From: Sphingomonas sp. SORGH_AS_0950
GTDB lineage: Bacteria; Pseudomonadota; Alphaproteobacteria; Sphingomonadales; Sphingomonadaceae
Direction: 5' to 3'
DNA length: 64,000 nt
NCBI RefSeq assembly: GCF_030818415.1
Contig: NZ_JAUTAE010000001.1
Location: 1,901,001 to 1,965,000, forward strand
The notes below the pieces were generated by a model. The model saw only the letters and a list, made by a program, of their open reading frames with translations. It searched no databases and was not told the DNA's origin. The position numbers were made by a program, and so were the translations under genes. Numbering within the stretch: position 1 is the stretch's first letter; every line of letters starts with the position of its first letter. Shown in pieces: positions 59,429 through 64,000 of this stretch.

Positions 59429-60221
59429 GAACGGCGGTTTTTCGTCGCTTTTGCTCGCTCGCCGACCTGCAATCTGCTATGAAGACAGCGTGTCGGAAGC
59501 ACCTGTTTCCCCTGCAGATGCCACCGCGCGGATCGCCGCGCTGGAGGCCTTACTCGCCCGGGCCAATGCCGCGCTCGCCGCCTGCGATCTGCTCATCGAT
59601 ACCCTGCGCGGACAGATCGCCCGGCTGCGGCGGATGCAGTTCGGTGCCTCGTCCGAAAAGCTCGGCCGCGAGATCGAGCAGCTCGAACTGGCGCTGGAGG
59701 AACTGGAGACGCAGCGCAACGCGCCTGGGCCTGAGATGGCCGACAGCGGCGTGGCGGTTCGGCCGGTGCCCGTCCGCAGTCTGCCCGCACATCTGCCACG
59801 CGAGGACGTCATCCATGAGCCGGCATCGGGTGCCTGCACCTGCCCGGACTGTGGCGGCGCGTTGCGCCCGCTTGGGCGAGACGCACACGAGATGCTCGAC
59901 ATCGTGCCGGTGCGCTGGCGGGTCGTGCGCAACGTCCGCCCCAAATACAGCTGCCGTTCCTGCGACAAGATCGTCCAGGCTCCCGTCCCGGTCAGGGCCG
60001 TGGCGCGTGGCAAGGCCAGCTTCGCCACGCTGGCGCACGTCGTCGTCTCAAAGTTCGACCACCATTTGCCGCTTTACCGCCAGGCCGAGATGATGGCCGC
60101 GCAAGGGCTCGACATCGACCGCGCGACGCTGGCGGGCTGGACCGGACAGGCCGCGGTGCTCCTCGACCCCATCGTCAGCCGCATCCGCGACGAGGTGCTC
60201 AAGGCCGACAAGATCCATGCC

Positions 60222-60244
60222 TAGCCTGCCCCGGCGAAGGCCGG
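60222..60244. repeat. 23-bp palindromic insert 1 in tnpC
   Basis: TAGCCTGCCCCGGCGAAGG then CCGG, carrying the CCCCGGCGAAGGCCGGGG core of elements A to C. It brings an in-frame TAG. Reverse complement of insert 3 except for one terminal base. Confidence 0.8.
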
Positions 60245-60308
60245 GGACACGCCCGTGCCGGTGCTCGACCCCGGCCGGGGGAAGACCGCGACCGGGCGGC
60301 TATGGGCG

Positions 60309-60365
60309 GAGCCTGCCAAGAAGGTTCCGGCGATGCGCAGCATCGTTGGAAGGCAGGCGGAGGGG
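60309..60365. repeat. 57-bp palindromic insert 2 in tnpC, in frame
   Basis: Begins GAGCCTGCCAAGAAGGTTCC and folds back: CCTGCC/GGCAGG, TTCC/GGAA and CGATGC/GCATCG around a GCA loop. It adds 19 codons without a stop between GRLWA and YAADDQASGG. Confidence 0.8.
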
Positions 60366-60974
60366 TACGCAGCCGACGACCAGGCGTCCGGCGGCACGGC
60401 GCCGCGCGCGACCTGGTATCGCTTCACGCCCGACCGCACGGCCGCGCACCCGATGGCCCATCTCGCCGGCTTGCGCGGTTTCCTTCAGGCCGATGCCTAT
60501 GCCGGTTATGACGGACTGTATCGTGGTGGCGTGACCGAAGTCGCGTGCTGGGCACATTTCCGGCGCAAGGTCTTCGATCTGCACGAGCGGTCGCCCACGC
60601 CGCTGACCACCAACATTCTCGAGCGGATCGGAGCGATCTATGCCGTCGAGGCCGAGGTGCGCGGCCAGCCGCCCGACATACGGTGTTGTGTCAGGCAGGA
60701 GCGGAGCAAACCGCTGGTCGAGGCCCTGCGCGAGGTGCTCGACGCCGCCCTTCGCCATCTGTCGCCCAGGTCCGACATGGCCAAAGCCATCGCCTACGGC
60801 ACCAAGCGCTGGCAGGCACTGTCGCGCTTCCTGGGTGAGGGTCGTCTGGAAATCGACAACAATATCGCGGAGCGTGCACTGCGCGGTGTTGCCATTGGAC
60901 GCCGCAACTGGCTGTTCGCCGGTTCGCGCGCAGGTCGCGAACGGGCCGCTGCCATCTACACCGTCATCCAGACC

Positions 60975-60997
60975 CCGGCCTTCGCCGGGGCAGGCTC
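60975..60997. repeat. 23-bp palindromic insert 3 in tnpC, causes frameshift
   Basis: CCGGCCTTCGCCGGGGCAGG then CTC, inserted between the codons for IQT and CKANG. Its reverse complement is GAGCCTGCCCC..., sharing the GAGCCTGCC head with insert 2. It shifts the reading frame by 23. Confidence 0.8.
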
Positions 60998-61200
60998 TGC
61001 AAGGCGAACGGCGTCGACCCGCAGGCCTATATCGCTGACGTTATCGCCAAGGTCGCGGGCGACTGGCCTGCCAGCCGATGGGACGAACTCATGCCCTGGA
61101 ATTGGATGCCGCAGGTAGATCAGTCGACCGCACAAGCAGCATAATCTGCGGCCTCCACGCCACGCTTACGTCGGTCGCTGGTGTGGTGGCGCACAAACGA

Positions 61201-61228
61201 CGACGCCGCCCGTGAGGGCGGCGTGTCG
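61201..61228 (-). terminator. rRNA operon terminator hairpin
   Basis: ACGCCGCCC pairs perfectly with GGGCGGCGT over a 4-nt loop; on the minus strand CGTCGTCGTTTG follows. It lies 14 bp past the tRNA-fMet 3' end. Confidence 0.7.
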
Positions 61229-61241
61229 CGTTCTATGGCGG

Positions 61242-61318
<77 letters not shown>

Positions 61319-61434
61319 ACTGAGCTGAGCCGCACGGCGGCACGCTTCATGCGTGGTGTCGTGGGGCTGAGCGCCCCGGGCGGAGTGCCCGAGGAAACAA
61401 GTGAATGGGTTTTGTGTGTATACGCGGACTATAA

Positions 61435-61552
61435 TGCCTGGCGACGCCCTACTCTTCCACTGCTTGAGCAGTAGTACCATTGGCGCAGTCGGGTTTCACG
61501 GCCGAGTTCGGGATGGGATCGGGTGGGACACCGACGCTATGGCCACCAGGCA
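61435..61552 (-). rRNA. rrf: 5S ribosomal RNA
   Basis: About 118 nt on the minus strand. The 5' TGCCTGGTGGCCATAGCG pairs with the 3' GCGTCGCCAGGCA, and the interior CCCATCCCGAACTCGGC is the universal 5S loop. It lies between tRNA-fMet and 23S. The spacer to 23S (61553-61680) holds nothing recognised. Confidence 0.95.
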
Positions 61553-61680
61553 ATAGAGTCCGCGAATACTGACCCCGCTTTGTGGGCGGGGTGATGGGTA
61601 TAAAATCGATGCGTGCACTGGCTGTATTGATGACCGCACCCTGCCATCTAGCCCAGGGCTGATGGTGGGGGTGTGGAGCT

Positions 61681-64000
<2,320 letters not shown>

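Larger units (their letters stand above)
59490..61144 (+). pseudogene. tnpC: IS66 transposase TnpC, interrupted by three small palindromic inserts
   Basis: Readable as a normal DDE transposase of IS66: N-terminal coiled coil (ARIAALEALLARANAALAACDLL), zinc-finger-like CTCPDCGG, and the catalytic region up to LKADKIHA. There TAG stops the frame at 60222. Coding then resumes as DTPVPVLDPGRGKTATGRLW, continues to IDNNIAERALRGVAIGRRNWLF, and is lost again after IYTVIQT. The final part (CKANGVDPQAYIADVI ... PWNW) is in another frame. The three lesions are inserts at 60222-60244, 60309-60365 and 60975-60997. The first removes one Asp of the expected catalytic DD pair. Translation may begin at GTG 59490. 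Confidence 0.88.
58588..61169 (+). mobile_element. IS66-family insertion sequence, full length, with defective tnpC
   Basis: The 2582-bp element has terminal inverted repeats starting GTAAGCGTGG then, after a variable 5 bp, AGGCCGC at both ends (left at 58588; right reads inward from 61169). The 8-bp target duplication GTCGGTCG occurs at 58580-58587 and 61170-61177, exactly the IS66 habit. It carries tnpA, tnpB and tnpC in the standard order. It lies just beyond the rRNA operon terminator. Confidence 0.92.

Overview
The window reads as a high-GC chromosomal segment from an alphaproteobacterium of the order Sphingomonadales, most like Sphingomonas. Three things point there. The tmRNA gene is the circularly permuted two-piece alphaproteobacterial form with the tag ANDNEALAIAA. 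An NDUFS4-type complex I accessory protein is present. Outer-membrane TonB receptors sit beside flavin halogenase and DUF6445 genes in a sugar locus, and the rRNA operon carries tRNA-fMet after 5S. No phage, CRISPR array or plasmid functions were seen.

Layout. 1-4.5 kb: the end of a response regulator, its histidine kinase, a periplasmic trehalase and an Hsp70-like protein. 4.6-9.6 kb: a TonB receptor and the fused malic enzyme MaeB. 9.7-12.8 kb: a toxin-antitoxin pair whose toxin gene overlaps mutS. 12.8-17.4 kb: repeats, permuted ssrA (minus strand), a cysteine-bearing Rrf2 regulator, mscL, and a lemA/TPM/TPM/Nudix run. 17.8-27.2 kb: housekeeping genes (NDUFS4-like, hrpB, a polyprenyl synthase, chorismate mutase, a dTMP-kinase-like protein, FMN reductase, DUF4253, cstA with its small partner) separated by dispersed palindromic repeats. 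27.7-29.9 kb: secE-nusG-rplK-rplA.

30-46.6 kb is a carbohydrate island. A GntR regulator, kdgK and uxuA-uxaC-uxuB carry glucuronate to 2-keto-3-deoxygluconate phosphate. Next to it a LacI regulator overlaps a flavin halogenase gene. A large TonB receptor is followed by a DUF6445 (dioxygenase-like) gene and a GH43-like enzyme, and a GH3 beta-glucosidase runs the other way. Identical TGTAACCGGTTACA-type palindromes lie in both control regions, so one LacI protein probably governs the set. Hemicellulose or glucuronoxylan use is the likely theme (inference).

46.7-58.5 kb holds DUF2252, DUF2076, a cupin plus SMP-30 pair, Dps with a Rieske-flavoprotein reductase, an unusual fusion of an alpha/beta hydrolase with a gluconate-dehydrogenase gamma domain overlapping a GMC oxidoreductase, an M13 peptidase and a monooxygenase-domain membrane protein. 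58.6-61.2 kb is a complete IS66-family element with 8-bp target duplications. Its tnpC has been broken by three small palindromic inserts. 61.2-64 kb is the 3' end of an rRNA operon on the minus strand (23S, 5S, tRNA-fMet, terminator).

The observations most worth following are the palindromic mini-elements landing inside the transposase gene, two hairpins downstream of ssrA that share an identical 14-nt loop on different stems, the hydrolase/gamma-subunit fusion, the toxin-mutS overlap and the LacI halogenase/dioxygenase sugar locus.
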